Notes: a model not told the origin generated them from the letters alone. A stretch of 9,890 bases of DNA from Flavobacteriales bacterium CG18_big_fil_WC_8_21_14_2_50_32_9 (GCA_002770955.1 PCUH01000051.1:24838-34727), one strand, 5' to 3'. Positions 1 to 7,097 are shown, counted from the first letter of the stretch. Numbers and translations are program-made.

Positions 1-185
1 GCAAATAATGCAGCAAATCCAATACCTTCAATAAGCGCTGCTGCAATAAGCATAGCTGTTTGAATTTTGTTAGTAGCCTCAGGTTGTCTCGCAATAGCGT
101 CCATTGCTGAACCACCAATACGTCCGATACCAATACCGGCTCCGATTACTACTAAACCTGCACCTACAATCTCTGGAATTTCCAT
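1..185 (-). CDS. atpE: ATP synthase Fo subunit c, partial (C-terminus beyond window start)
   Basis: Subunit c forms the membrane rotor ring of F1Fo ATP synthase and carries the ion that drives rotation. The ATG is at 185-183, and 61 complete codons are present before the window edge. Helix 1 is glycine-rich (GAGIGIGRIGG, residues 15-25). The polar loop that contacts gamma/epsilon is ARQPE (32-36). Helix 2 holds the ion-binding carboxylate E53 in AALIEGIGF. Helix 1 has no glutamine, and E53 is followed by Gly rather than Ser/Thr, so a proton ring is more likely than a sodium ring (inference from family rules). The family is usually about 65-85 residues, so only the end of helix 2 and the tail are missing. 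It lies 48 bp downstream of atpB with no clear promoter between them, so the two are probably cotranscribed. Confidence 0.96.
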   Translation of the reverse strand, partial: MEIPEIVGAGLVVIGAGIGIGRIGGSAMDAIARQPEATNKIQTAMLIAAALIEGIGFAALF

Positions 186-233
186 AATATATAAAATTTA
201 AGTTAATAATTACAAATTAAATGATGGTTCACC

Positions 234-1301
234 TTAATGGTGGTCATCATGTTCTGCTACTGCTCCTCCAAAATAAAGAGCTGTTAGCATGGTAAAAATA
301 TATGCTTGTAAAAAAGCTACTAGCAATTCTATAATAGACAAAAACAATGTCAATCCTAAAAATGCTCCTCTTGCAAACCAATTTTGGAAAACAAATAACA
401 ATCCTACTAAACTCATCAATACAATATGTCCTGCTGATATATTTGCATACAAACGAATCATTAATGCAAATGGCTTAATAAAAACTCCTAATAATTCTAT
501 TGGAGCTAACACAAACTTCATTGGCACAGGTACTCCTGGCATCCAAAAAATATGTTTCCAATAGTCTTTTTTAGATGTAAATTGAGTAATTAAAAAAGTA
601 ATTAATGCCAAACAGAATGTAACCGCAATATTTCCTGTTACGTTAATTCCAAGTGGAGTAAGTCCTGTTAAATTTATGAACCATATAAAAAAGAATACTG
701 TTAATAAATAACTCATGTATTTTTTATAATGTTTCTCGCCAATGTTTGGGATAGCAATTTCATCTCTCACAAACAACACTAATGGTTCCATAAATTTACC
801 AACTGCATTAGGTATATGAGATTTTTTATATGATTTAGCAAATCCTCTAAACAATAAGAATATGAATAAGGAAATCAGCATTACACTAAAAACACTTTTG
901 GTAATAGAAAAATCTAACGGCTTGGCATTCGTTACATGATGATCTTTATCCATAGACAAAGTTCCTTCCGCATCTGTTTTATATATTTTATTATGATAAA
1001 TTTTATAATAATTTTCTTTTGACTCAGCAACAGCTTCACCATGGTGAAATTTTGATGACATAAAAACATGCAATCCGCCATCCCATAATATTATAGGCAA
1101 TGGAAATCCGTAATGTGTATTGGTAGTTTTATCTGTAAAAAGATGAAAATCATACGCATCTTGCAAGTGATGCATAATGTCTTGTTTAATTTCTGATTTT
1201 ACACTGTTTTCTTCTTTCGCAACTTCCTCAGAAGCAATAGTTAATGATGGTGTTATTAACAATAAAAATAAAAGTAATTTGAATATTTTTTTCCCTTGCA
1301 T
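234..1301 (-). CDS. atpB: ATP synthase Fo subunit a
   Basis: Subunit a is the stator channel that passes protons to and from the c-ring. I choose the ATG at 1301 (355 aa). A TTG four codons upstream (1313) would add MKTD but leave a shorter 5' leader after the promoter at 1337-1366. An N-terminal hydrophobic stretch (residues 6-23, ending TIAS before EE) looks like a signal peptide. It is followed by about 110 polar residues, probably periplasmic and His-rich in places, and then the helices of the classical a subunit. The essential arginine is R283 in LMIRLYANISAGH. Q332 in AFLQAYIFTML matches E. coli Q252. H292 and E325 stand where E. coli has E219 and H245, the exchanged arrangement also seen in mitochondria. 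The protein ends in a His/Asp tail (EHDDHH). E. coli AtpB is 271 aa; the N-terminal addition explains the extra length and is usual in Bacteroidota. Confidence 0.97.
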   Translation of the reverse strand: MQGKKIFKLLLFLLLITPSLTIASEEVAKEENSVKSEIKQDIMHHLQDAYDFHLFTDKTTNTHYGFPLPIILWDGGLHVFMSSKFHHGEAVAESKENYYKIYHNKIYKTDAEGTLSMDKDHHVTNAKPLDFSITKSVFSVMLISLFIFLLFRGFAKSYKKSHIPNAVGKFMEPLVLFVRDEIAIPNIGEKHYKKYMSYLLTVFFFIWFINLTGLTPLGINVTGNIAVTFCLALITFLITQFTSKKDYWKHIFWMPGVPVPMKFVLAPIELLGVFIKPFALMIRLYANISAGHIVLMSLVGLLFVFQNWFARGAFLGLTLFLSIIELLVAFLQAYIFTMLTALYFGGAVAEHDDHH

Positions 1302-1336
1302 ATCAGTCTTCAAAAAAAGGTTGTTTAAAAACGCTG

Positions 1337-1366
1337 CAAAAGTAATTATTAATATCTATTTTCAAA
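1337..1366 (-). promoter_or_regulatory. Bacteroidota-type promoter for atpB-atpE
   Basis: Reading the minus strand, TTTG (1366-1363) is followed after 18 bp by TACTTTTG (1344-1337). This is a full match to the Bacteroidota primary sigma factor pattern TTG/TTTG, 17-23 bp, TAnnTTTG. A start site near 1332 would give a leader of about 30 nt to the atpB ATG at 1301. It lies in the 96-bp gap between atpB and the membrane protein gene upstream, so atpB and atpE could be transcribed independently of the upstream accessory genes. Confidence 0.6.
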
Positions 1367-1397
1367 GTATATTCAAATAAATATTTACCACTTACTT

Positions 1398-1793
1398 TCA
1401 ACCTCCTGAACCCCCTTTATTTAGCAACCTAATCAACACAATTGTTTCTAAAAAAAGGCTCACTGCATACGGTATAAAAAAGGCTGAAAATTCTAATTTT
1501 TCTACCTTTCCATTTTCATGATAATCAGGATAAAAAAAGATAAAAAACACCACAAACTTTAACATACTTACTGCCATAAAAAAATAGCCCAAGCTTTCAG
1601 CAAATTTATTTCTGAAATTGAATAGAAAAACGAAACCACCAAAGGTGATACTAAAATTAACGAAATAGGCTAAAATTATTTTGTTGGCAAACAACGGTAG
1701 GTCTAAGAAATGTAAAAGAAAAAGGTGTCCACAAAAAATTGCACCTAGAGATATTAATAATAGAAGGAAAAAATTAACTGTAACTCGTCTCAT
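1398..1793 (-). CDS. Small four-helix membrane protein of the atp operon (AtpI-like topology, probably DUF6168)
   Basis: This is a 131-residue, very hydrophobic, Phe-rich protein with four predicted membrane helices at about residues 5-28, 36-59, 67-87 and 101-123. A short charged loop (PDYHENGKVEKLE, 89-101) precedes the last helix, and the tail is KGGSGG. From memory it resembles the DUF6168 proteins found beside atpB in Flavobacteriia; I cannot confirm this by search. Its ATG overlaps the atpZ stop (ATGA, 1793-1790), so the two should be translationally coupled. The four-helix topology, its place between atpZ and atpB, and the lack of an obvious atpI in the window suggest it fills the AtpI role in c-ring assembly. 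That function is inferred from context only. Confidence 0.75.
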   Translation of the reverse strand: MRRVTVNFFLLLLISLGAIFCGHLFLLHFLDLPLFANKIILAYFVNFSITFGGFVFLFNFRNKFAESLGYFFMAVSMLKFVVFFIFFYPDYHENGKVEKLEFSAFFIPYAVSLFLETIVLIRLLNKGGSGG

Positions 1794-2044
1794 TGTTTTT
1801 CCTCATCCTCTTCTTGATTAATTTTATTTACTTGTTTTAGCACTGTATAAAGTGCCACGGCAACGCTTAGAATAGTTAGCCCTATAGTAAACCATTTTTT
1901 ATCGGAAGGGTATTTTTCATCTAACAACTTTCCTGAGTATGCTCCCAAAAAAATAATTACCCCCATCTGAACTGCTATACCTGATAGCTTAGCAAATTTA
2001 TTAAACGAGTTGGACTTCTTGGAGGGTTTCTCTTTTGATTCCAT
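1790..2044 (-). CDS. atpZ: AtpZ/AtpI family protein, ATP synthase accessory
   Basis: This is an 84-residue protein with two membrane helices (about 20-40 and 51-70), a Lys/Ser-rich N-terminus and an acidic tail (QEEDEEKQ). The G-A-Y-S-G-K-L-L-D pattern at 34-42, at the end of helix 1, is typical of the ATPase_gene1/AtpZ family. These proteins are encoded at the head of atp operons and have been linked to Fo assembly and to Mg2+ handling; the exact role is not settled. The ATG at 2044 is the only reasonable start, since the next Met lies inside helix 1. The gene therefore begins 44 bp inside the end of the bactofilin gene, in another frame, and its stop overlaps the next gene by ATGA. Confidence 0.88.
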   Translation of the reverse strand: MESKEKPSKKSNSFNKFAKLSGIAVQMGVIIFLGAYSGKLLDEKYPSDKKWFTIGLTILSVAVALYTVLKQVNKINQEEDEEKQ

Positions 2045-2426
2045 TTAGCGATTTTTTGTTGTCATTACCCATATTACAAGTTCCTGAAAAGTTAGCACCT
2101 GGCTCGATGGAAAGTTTACTCGCATTTATTTCGCCAACTATGTTTGCTGTTGACTTCAGTTGCAACAATTCTTCAACATTTATTTTTGCATTAATATTTC
2201 CTGAAACATCAGCATTTTTGCATGTAATATCTCCTTCAATAACTCCTGAAATGCCAACAACCAACTTTCCTTGCGATGAAAGAGAGCCATTTAAAACGCC
2301 ATCTATTCTAATATCTCCTGCACAAATAATTTTCCCTGTAATTTCTGTCCCTTTTTGAATGATGTTGATTTCTGGTGATGTTGATTCTTGTGTTTTTGCC
2401 ATTTTTATTGAGGTTTTACTGAACAT
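2001..2426 (-). CDS. Bactofilin family polymer-forming cytoskeletal protein
   Basis: Bactofilins self-assemble without nucleotide into non-polar filaments, often on the inner membrane, and serve as scaffolds for cell shape, wall enzymes or localized machines. This one is 141 aa. A short disordered N-terminus (1-21) precedes a right-handed beta-helix domain at about 22-118. The domain is visible as repeating short strands with Gly turns and alternating Ile/Val (ITGKI, IDGVLNGSL, GVIEGDI, VSGNINA, IVGEI, KLSIEPGA). A short Lys/Asn-rich tail follows. There is no membrane helix. The ATG at 2426 gives the common MFSK-type start; an internal ATG at 2402 (MAKTQ) is the alternative. It is the first gene after a strong promoter candidate and overlaps atpZ by 44 bp. 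What it does for ATP synthase, if anything, is unknown. Confidence 0.92.
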   Translation of the reverse strand: MFSKTSIKMAKTQESTSPEINIIQKGTEITGKIICAGDIRIDGVLNGSLSSQGKLVVGISGVIEGDITCKNADVSGNINAKINVEELLQLKSTANIVGEINASKLSIEPGANFSGTCNMGNDNKKSLNGIKRETLQEVQLV

Positions 2427-2463
2427 TGTTGGTTTTTACTTACAAAAGTTTTTTAAAGAAAAA

Positions 2464-2491
2464 CAAATATAATTTTATTTTTAAACTTCAA
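2464..2491 (-). promoter_or_regulatory. Bacteroidota-type promoter for the bactofilin-atpZ-atp operon
   Basis: On the minus strand, TTG (2491-2489) is followed after 17 bp by TATATTTG (2471-2464), an exact TAnnTTTG -7 element. The -7 element ends 37 bp before the bactofilin ATG at 2426. It lies in the gap just after the porW stop, so bactofilin need not depend on porW transcription. TATATTTG also occurs upstream of dnaX and of the M16 peptidase gene. Confidence 0.65.
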
Positions 2492-2514
2492 CCTAACTTT
2501 TGAGTTAAAAATTG

Positions 2515-5118
2515 TTATTTTTTTATTTCTATGTTAAAGTTTTTATTGAAAAACTTAAGATAATTCTCCACATTTTTATCTTTATAAAACATATTAAAAT
2601 TATCATTAGAAATAATAAAAGAAGCATATTCTTTTGTGTTTAAATTTTGTAATAAATCCTTATTAAGCAATATTGCTTTATAATAATCTATTGCTATTTG
2701 ATCTCCGTCTAATTCTTTTATCATAATTAGTTGGTTATTTGCATCTAAAAAAATTGTTTTAATGGGTTCAAAATTAAATGATCCATAATTTTGCTTGTTA
2801 AAGTCGGCTATCGCGCTTTTATAATTATTCAATTCTTTGTCTGCATTTGGAACAACTATAACTACCATAAATTTATCACTAAAAACATGATTATAAGGGA
2901 CATTACTCGCTTGTTCTTCTACTTCAACTTTTATTCCTGTTTTTATAAGTCCAAGCATTTTTTCCGCCTCTGGTTTTGATTCCGATTGAGGATGATTCAT
3001 TATAAAGGTTTCTAATGCCAATTTAAATGTATCAACAGGACTTGTATGTCCAACTGCTAATGCTGCTAAAAAATCAAATTTATCTTGTAAATGATTCTCA
3101 GCAAATATTGTTTTAGCTGTTGCACATCTCAATATAACTTTATCATAATAGCGTTCTCTAAATAAATCGTACACGATGGTATAATAATTATCAACTCTTC
3201 TTCGGGTTTCACGAGTAACCTTATTATAGTTTGGGTTCAAAATAATTTTAGCATATTCGCTTTCAGGATAATTATTGAGTACTAAATTTTTATATTTCAA
3301 CTCCATGGCATCATCTTTAATAAGCAAACCAACTCTATAAAGATTGAACCATGAAGGCAACACATAACCAGATGTATCATACCTGGAAATTAATTCTTCA
3401 AACGATGCTATTGAATTTGGGTAATCCTGAAAATCTTCTTTATAAATATTCCCTAATGCATATAATGCCTCTATTATTTTATTGTGAGAAGCCACCATTT
3501 TTTCATCAGTGAGGGGTATAAATTGTAAATAATATTCAGGAGTTGTTTTGGCATCAATCTTTGTTTTAGTTGTGTCAGATTTGGCTGAATCTGATAATTC
3601 TTCTTCATAAATTGTTTCTTCTGGCATTATGGTTTCTTTGTTACTTCTTCTCCAATTATCCTCAAGTTTTCTTTCGCCCCATTTTTTCCTAAAGTCAGTG
3701 AATCCAAATCCTAATGTATTTTGATTGTAAAAATACCATGCACCTTTGTTTGTTGAATTAGAACTGTTCTTGTTGTTTGCAAAAAAATCGTCATCACTAC
3801 CCATGCTGGCTTGTTGCTTAGAAGCCAATTCATCGTCTTTGGCTTTTTGTGCCAACTCATTTATTATTTTATTCCTATACCCTTCATCATTTGCCAGTCG
3901 TTGCAAACTATCCTCTTCTTGAACGATGTAGATATTGTCCACTAATTTTTTTAATGCCTTGGTTCTCTCATTAATTTTATCAAAATCAACATGCTCTTTT
4001 GGTAAAAAAACCAATGAACTATCATAATAAGTATATGATTTAACGTATTTTGGAATCTCATAAAAATAATTTCCTAAACGCAAATAAGACAATGCTTTTT
4101 GTTTGCTGTTTGTAGTACTTGATGCAACCGATTTTTGTAAATAAGCTATCCCTAACGAATCATTTTCTTCTTTAAATTCAATATCTGCCAATGCAAAATA
4201 AATTTGATCTTTATAATCTTCATTTTTAATGTCTTTCAACATCTTTTTAAGCATTTTTTTAACACCTTCTTTGCCTTCCGATTTCGTATCATAAGCTAAA
4301 GCCTTGCTAATTTTAGCATTGAAAAGCGTTTCGTAATTTGGTTTTAATTTTATTACTTTCCCAAAATAAATTGATGCTTGTTCATACTCTTTTTGCTTTA
4401 ACCAAAGCTGAGCCAACACATAGTTAAATCGAACCTTATCTCTTTTGCCCCTTGTTGTTTCTAATGCTTTACTCAATTTTGTTATCGCTTCTTCTCTGTT
4501 GTTCTTTTTGATATAATAAGTAGCAAAAACAGCATTAAATTCACTACTAAGTTGTTTGGGAACAGCCCCACTTTCTTCTAACTTTTTTAAAACAGCTTCG
4601 GCTTTGTTCAGCTCATTTAGTTCAATGTAGGTTCTTGCCAACCAAATCATCCCTTCATATCCAGCAGGTTTCTTTTTATACGCTTTTGCTATATATTCAA
4701 ATACCTCAACAGCAATATAATACTCTTGTTTATAAAACCTAGCTTTACCCATTAACATATAACTATCATCTATCCAACGGATATGTTCTTCATTTTTGAG
4801 GTAAATGGAATGTCTGTCAATTACATTGGTAGTTTTGTCAATTACCCTTTCCATGTTTGGATACATACTTTTCGACTTCGCTTCATCAGGGTAAACAAAC
4901 AAAGGTATTAATTCAGAAAAATCATCTTTGTGGTTATAATAAAGCTCTTTAACATCTGCTTTCAAAATCTCACGAGCATTAAAATAACCATTATAATGAG
5001 CGGTTGTGTTATGATAAGCTCTCCTAGTAAATGTATTCTTTTTACGAGAACACGAATAAATCGCCAATAGTAAAAAGGCAATTAATATAAAAGCTACTAT
5101 GTTTTTGATTTTTAACAA
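2515..5118 (-). CDS. porW: PorW/SprE-type TPR lipoprotein of type IX secretion and gliding
   Basis: PorW (SprE in Flavobacterium johnsoniae) is an outer-membrane lipoprotein needed for type IX secretion. It is thought to link the periplasmic PorK/PorN ring to the outer-membrane translocon. This copy has 867 residues, close to the roughly 870 of SprE. A type II signal peptide ends in LLAIYSC, with C23 as the lipidated residue, followed by SRKKNTFTRRAYHNTTAHYNG, typical of the family. TPR-like helical pairs run from about 115 to 375. A low-complexity charged/Ser-Asn linker (about 400-455) leads to the family block GAWYFYN...FRKKWGERKLEDNWRRS (459-492). More TPR-like repeats (about 540-740) and a C-terminal alpha/beta region ending in an FYKDKNVENYLKFF-type motif complete it. 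The start is TTG at 5118: in-frame codons upstream reach a stop with no ATG, and the first internal Met lies beyond the lipobox. It is divergent from dnaX and lies directly upstream of the bactofilin/atp genes. Confidence 0.88.
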   Translation of the reverse strand: MLKIKNIVAFILIAFLLLAIYSCSRKKNTFTRRAYHNTTAHYNGYFNAREILKADVKELYYNHKDDFSELIPLFVYPDEAKSKSMYPNMERVIDKTTNVIDRHSIYLKNEEHIRWIDDSYMLMGKARFYKQEYYIAVEVFEYIAKAYKKKPAGYEGMIWLARTYIELNELNKAEAVLKKLEESGAVPKQLSSEFNAVFATYYIKKNNREEAITKLSKALETTRGKRDKVRFNYVLAQLWLKQKEYEQASIYFGKVIKLKPNYETLFNAKISKALAYDTKSEGKEGVKKMLKKMLKDIKNEDYKDQIYFALADIEFKEENDSLGIAYLQKSVASSTTNSKQKALSYLRLGNYFYEIPKYVKSYTYYDSSLVFLPKEHVDFDKINERTKALKKLVDNIYIVQEEDSLQRLANDEGYRNKIINELAQKAKDDELASKQQASMGSDDDFFANNKNSSNSTNKGAWYFYNQNTLGFGFTDFRKKWGERKLEDNWRRSNKETIMPEETIYEEELSDSAKSDTTKTKIDAKTTPEYYLQFIPLTDEKMVASHNKIIEALYALGNIYKEDFQDYPNSIASFEELISRYDTSGYVLPSWFNLYRVGLLIKDDAMELKYKNLVLNNYPESEYAKIILNPNYNKVTRETRRRVDNYYTIVYDLFRERYYDKVILRCATAKTIFAENHLQDKFDFLAALAVGHTSPVDTFKLALETFIMNHPQSESKPEAEKMLGLIKTGIKVEVEEQASNVPYNHVFSDKFMVVIVVPNADKELNNYKSAIADFNKQNYGSFNFEPIKTIFLDANNQLIMIKELDGDQIAIDYYKAILLNKDLLQNLNTKEYASFIISNDNFNMFYKDKNVENYLKFFNKNFNIEIKK

Positions 5119-5169
5119 GGATTTTTTTGTGATGTATAAACTTTAAAAAAGTAAATTTAGTATAATTTG

Positions 5170-5177
5170 CGAAAGTA
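5170..5177 (-). promoter_or_regulatory. Possible -7 element of porW
   Basis: On the minus strand TACTTTCG (5177-5170) differs from TAnnTTTG at one base and lies about 50 bp before the porW TTG. Its surroundings resemble the atpB promoter: GCGAAAGTAATTATTTAT here and GCAAAAGTAATTATTAAT at 1336-1353, both read on the plus strand. No TTG is seen at the right spacing upstream, so support is weak. The rest of the 200-bp divergent region (5119-5318) is A/T-rich with no other clear feature except the dnaX -7 element. Confidence 0.3.
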
Positions 5178-5285
5178 ATTATTTATAGAGAAAGAATTAA
5201 TAAGAGTTGATTAGAAAAAAATCAGACAAAATAAATTGTTTAAAATAAATTACAACTATGTTAAAAACAAATGCGCTTTAAACCG

Positions 5286-5293
5286 TATATTTG
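5286..5293 (+). promoter_or_regulatory. -7 promoter element of dnaX
   Basis: TATATTTG at 5286-5293 exactly matches the Bacteroidota -7 consensus TAnnTTTG. It ends 25 bp before the dnaX ATG, implying a short leader of about 20 nt. No TTG is present 17-23 bp upstream (only GTT-like bases near 5260), so the -33 part is weak. Confidence 0.5.
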
Positions 5294-5318
5294 TTTGCTT
5301 AATTTTTAATACCCAAAT

Positions 5319-7097
5319 ATGGAAAATTTTATTGTTTCAGCTAGAAAATACAGACCCGCAACATTTGATACTGTTGTTGGGCAAGATGCCATTACTTCTA
5401 CTTTAAAAAACGCCATAAAAACCGCCCATTTAGCTCAAGCATTTCTATTTTGCGGACCTAGAGGTGTTGGAAAAACTACCTGTGCAAGAATTTTAGCTAA
5501 AACCATTAATTGCTTCAACATCACAGAAAATATTGAAGCCTGCAACGAATGTGATTCGTGCAAATCGTTTGATGAAGGACAATCTTTAAATGTATATGAA
5601 TTAGATGCCGCTTCTAACAATTCTGTGGAAGACATCCGAACACTTATTGACCAAGTTCGTTTTGCACCACAATTAGGAACGCACAAAGTATATATTATTG
5701 ATGAGGTACACATGCTCTCCAACCAGGCATTTAATGCATTTTTGAAAACATTGGAAGAACCTCCAAAACACGCTATTTTTATTTTAGCCACAACCGAAAA
5801 ACACAAAATTATCCCAACCATACTTTCTCGTTGTCAAATTTTTGATTTCAATAGAATTCAAATTGATGACATTGCCAGTCATTTAAGCAAAATTGCTGAA
5901 AAAGAAAACATCACTGCTGCTCCCGAAGGATTGCATATTATTGCTCAAAAAGCCGATGGTGCTTTGCGTGATGCCCTTTCTATGTTCGATCAAATAGTTA
6001 GTTTCTCTGGAAATAATGTTACCTATCAAAATGTTATTGACAACCTTAATATTTTAGATTACGATTATTACTTTAAAATTACTGACGCAATCATCCAAAA
6101 AGACATCTCTACCTCTTTACTCGTTTTTAATGAGATTTTAAACAATGGTTTTGATGGACATAATTTTACCAATGGTTTGTCCGAACATTTTAGAAACCTA
6201 CTCGTTTGCCAAGATGCAAAAACCATCAACTTACTCGAAGTGGGGGCTGCCATCAAAGAAAAATACCTTGCTCAAGCAAAAAAAATTAATCTTGCCGATC
6301 TAATTCAGTTTTTAATCCTTACTTCAAAAACAGATACACTTTATAAAAGCAGTAAAAACCAACGCTTACTTGTTGAAGTTATGCTAATGCAACTATGTTC
6401 TATCGAAAACGAACAGAACGAAAAAAAAAAGTCCTTAATTAAACTACCTTTTAACGATAAAGAAAAATCAACTCCTGTTCAATTTTCCACACCAATTCAA
6501 AAAGTTGAAACCCTACAAGAAGAACCCGCACAGCCACTTCAAACTCCAATTGAAAAAACAGCAACTAAAGACACGCCTACTTCAATTTCCATAGTTGCTT
6601 CAGAACAACCAAAAGCGGACTCAACTCAACCTATTACCAACGATTTTTTATTTGCTGACAACATTTCTATTAAACCACAAGTTCCAAAAAAAGAAGAAGA
6701 TACCCCAAAAATAAACCTCGAAGATATGCCAAAAGACCCATTTACCGAGGAACAATTTATAGGAAAATGGATAGCCTATAAAAATCAATTACTTGACAAA
6801 GGTAAATTCAATTTAGCTTCTATATTTGAAACAACTCCTTTATTAGAAAACACAACCATCACTATATCAATAGAAAACAAAGCTTTAGAAGATGATTTTT
6901 TAGCCCAAAAATCTGATTTTCTAAACTTTTTGAGGAAAGAACTCAACAACTACGAAATAGATTTTATTACCACCATTAACACCGATAAAACAACTAAAAA
7001 AGCATACACTCCTGATGAAAAATTCGCCAAAATGAGTGAGAAAAATCCAACATTAATTACATTAAAACAAAAATTAGATTTAGAAATTGGGTATTAA
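5319..7097 (+). CDS. dnaX: DNA polymerase III subunit gamma/tau
   Basis: DnaX is the AAA+ motor of the clamp loader. It opens the beta clamp at primed DNA, and its tau form ties polymerase to helicase. The 592 residues begin at an ATG right after the -7 element. Visible parts are Walker A GPRGVGKT (46-53), a four-Cys zinc module (C65, C75, C78, C81), Walker B YIIDEVH (125-131), sensor 1 LATTE (156-160), the SRC arginine-finger motif (170-172) and sensor 2 GALRDALS (214-221). The domain III collar helices end near residue 362. A Pro/Thr/Lys/Glu-rich linker runs from about 373 to 472. A folded C-terminal tau domain (about 475-592) ends in the Bacteroidota-style KAYTPDEKFAKMSEKNPTL block. Codons 368-371 contain an A10G run that could produce a shorter gamma form. 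The M16 peptidase gene follows 67 bp downstream on the same strand. Confidence 0.97.
   Translation: MENFIVSARKYRPATFDTVVGQDAITSTLKNAIKTAHLAQAFLFCGPRGVGKTTCARILAKTINCFNITENIEACNECDSCKSFDEGQSLNVYELDAASNNSVEDIRTLIDQVRFAPQLGTHKVYIIDEVHMLSNQAFNAFLKTLEEPPKHAIFILATTEKHKIIPTILSRCQIFDFNRIQIDDIASHLSKIAEKENITAAPEGLHIIAQKADGALRDALSMFDQIVSFSGNNVTYQNVIDNLNILDYDYYFKITDAIIQKDISTSLLVFNEILNNGFDGHNFTNGLSEHFRNLLVCQDAKTINLLEVGAAIKEKYLAQAKKINLADLIQFLILTSKTDTLYKSSKNQRLLVEVMLMQLCSIENEQNEKKKSLIKLPFNDKEKSTPVQFSTPIQKVETLQEEPAQPLQTPIEKTATKDTPTSISIVASEQPKADSTQPITNDFLFADNISIKPQVPKKEEDTPKINLEDMPKDPFTEEQFIGKWIAYKNQLLDKGKFNLASIFETTPLLENTTITISIENKALEDDFLAQKSDFLNFLRKELNNYEIDFITTINTDKTTKKAYTPDEKFAKMSEKNPTLITLKQKLDLEIGY
6421..6431 (+). 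promoter_or_regulatory. Candidate slippage site (A10G) in dnaX producing a gamma-like form
   Basis: The codons GAA-AAA-AAA-AAG (E368-K371) create ten consecutive A followed by G. By eye this is the longest homopolymer in the window. A -1 shift, or one extra A in the mRNA, adds V-L-N and stops at TAA 6440-6442, giving 374 aa. A +1 shift, or loss of one A, stops at TAA 6436-6438, giving 372 aa. Either product ends just after clamp-loader domain III. E. coli makes gamma at an A6G site by -1 ribosomal frameshifting, and Thermus uses transcriptional slippage on an A9 run. I see no upstream Shine-Dalgarno-like stimulator and no strong downstream hairpin, so transcriptional slippage seems more likely here. 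Confidence 0.55.

Noticed and set aside
289..564. Open frame of 91 codons on the plus strand opposite atpB
   Set aside because: Antisense shadow of the conserved C-terminal part of subunit a; composition is what atpB codons give on the other strand.
2035..2358. Open frame of 107 codons on the plus strand opposite bactofilin
   Set aside because: Antisense shadow of a conserved gene, with no promoter and no recognizable protein.
2494..2507. Small inverted repeat TAACT-TTTG-AGTTA just after the porW stop codon, as a terminator
   Set aside because: The stem has only five mostly A/T pairs and no clear U-tract follows at the right distance. It also overlaps the AT-rich promoter region, so chance is a sufficient explanation.
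5435..5821. Open frame of 128 codons on the minus strand inside dnaX
   Set aside because: It is antisense to the conserved AAA+ domain, has no recognizable family features, and is explained by codon bias of dnaX.
6277..6285. Run of eight A in dnaX (GCA-AAA-AAA-ATT) as a second slippage site
   Set aside because: It lies inside domain III and would give a broken collar domain; A runs of this length are expected in such AT-rich DNA.
6435..6442. TTAATTAA palindrome directly after the dnaX A10G run as a frameshift-stimulating structure
   Set aside because: It is an eight-base A/T palindrome with no loop-forming stem; too weak to pause a ribosome or polymerase.
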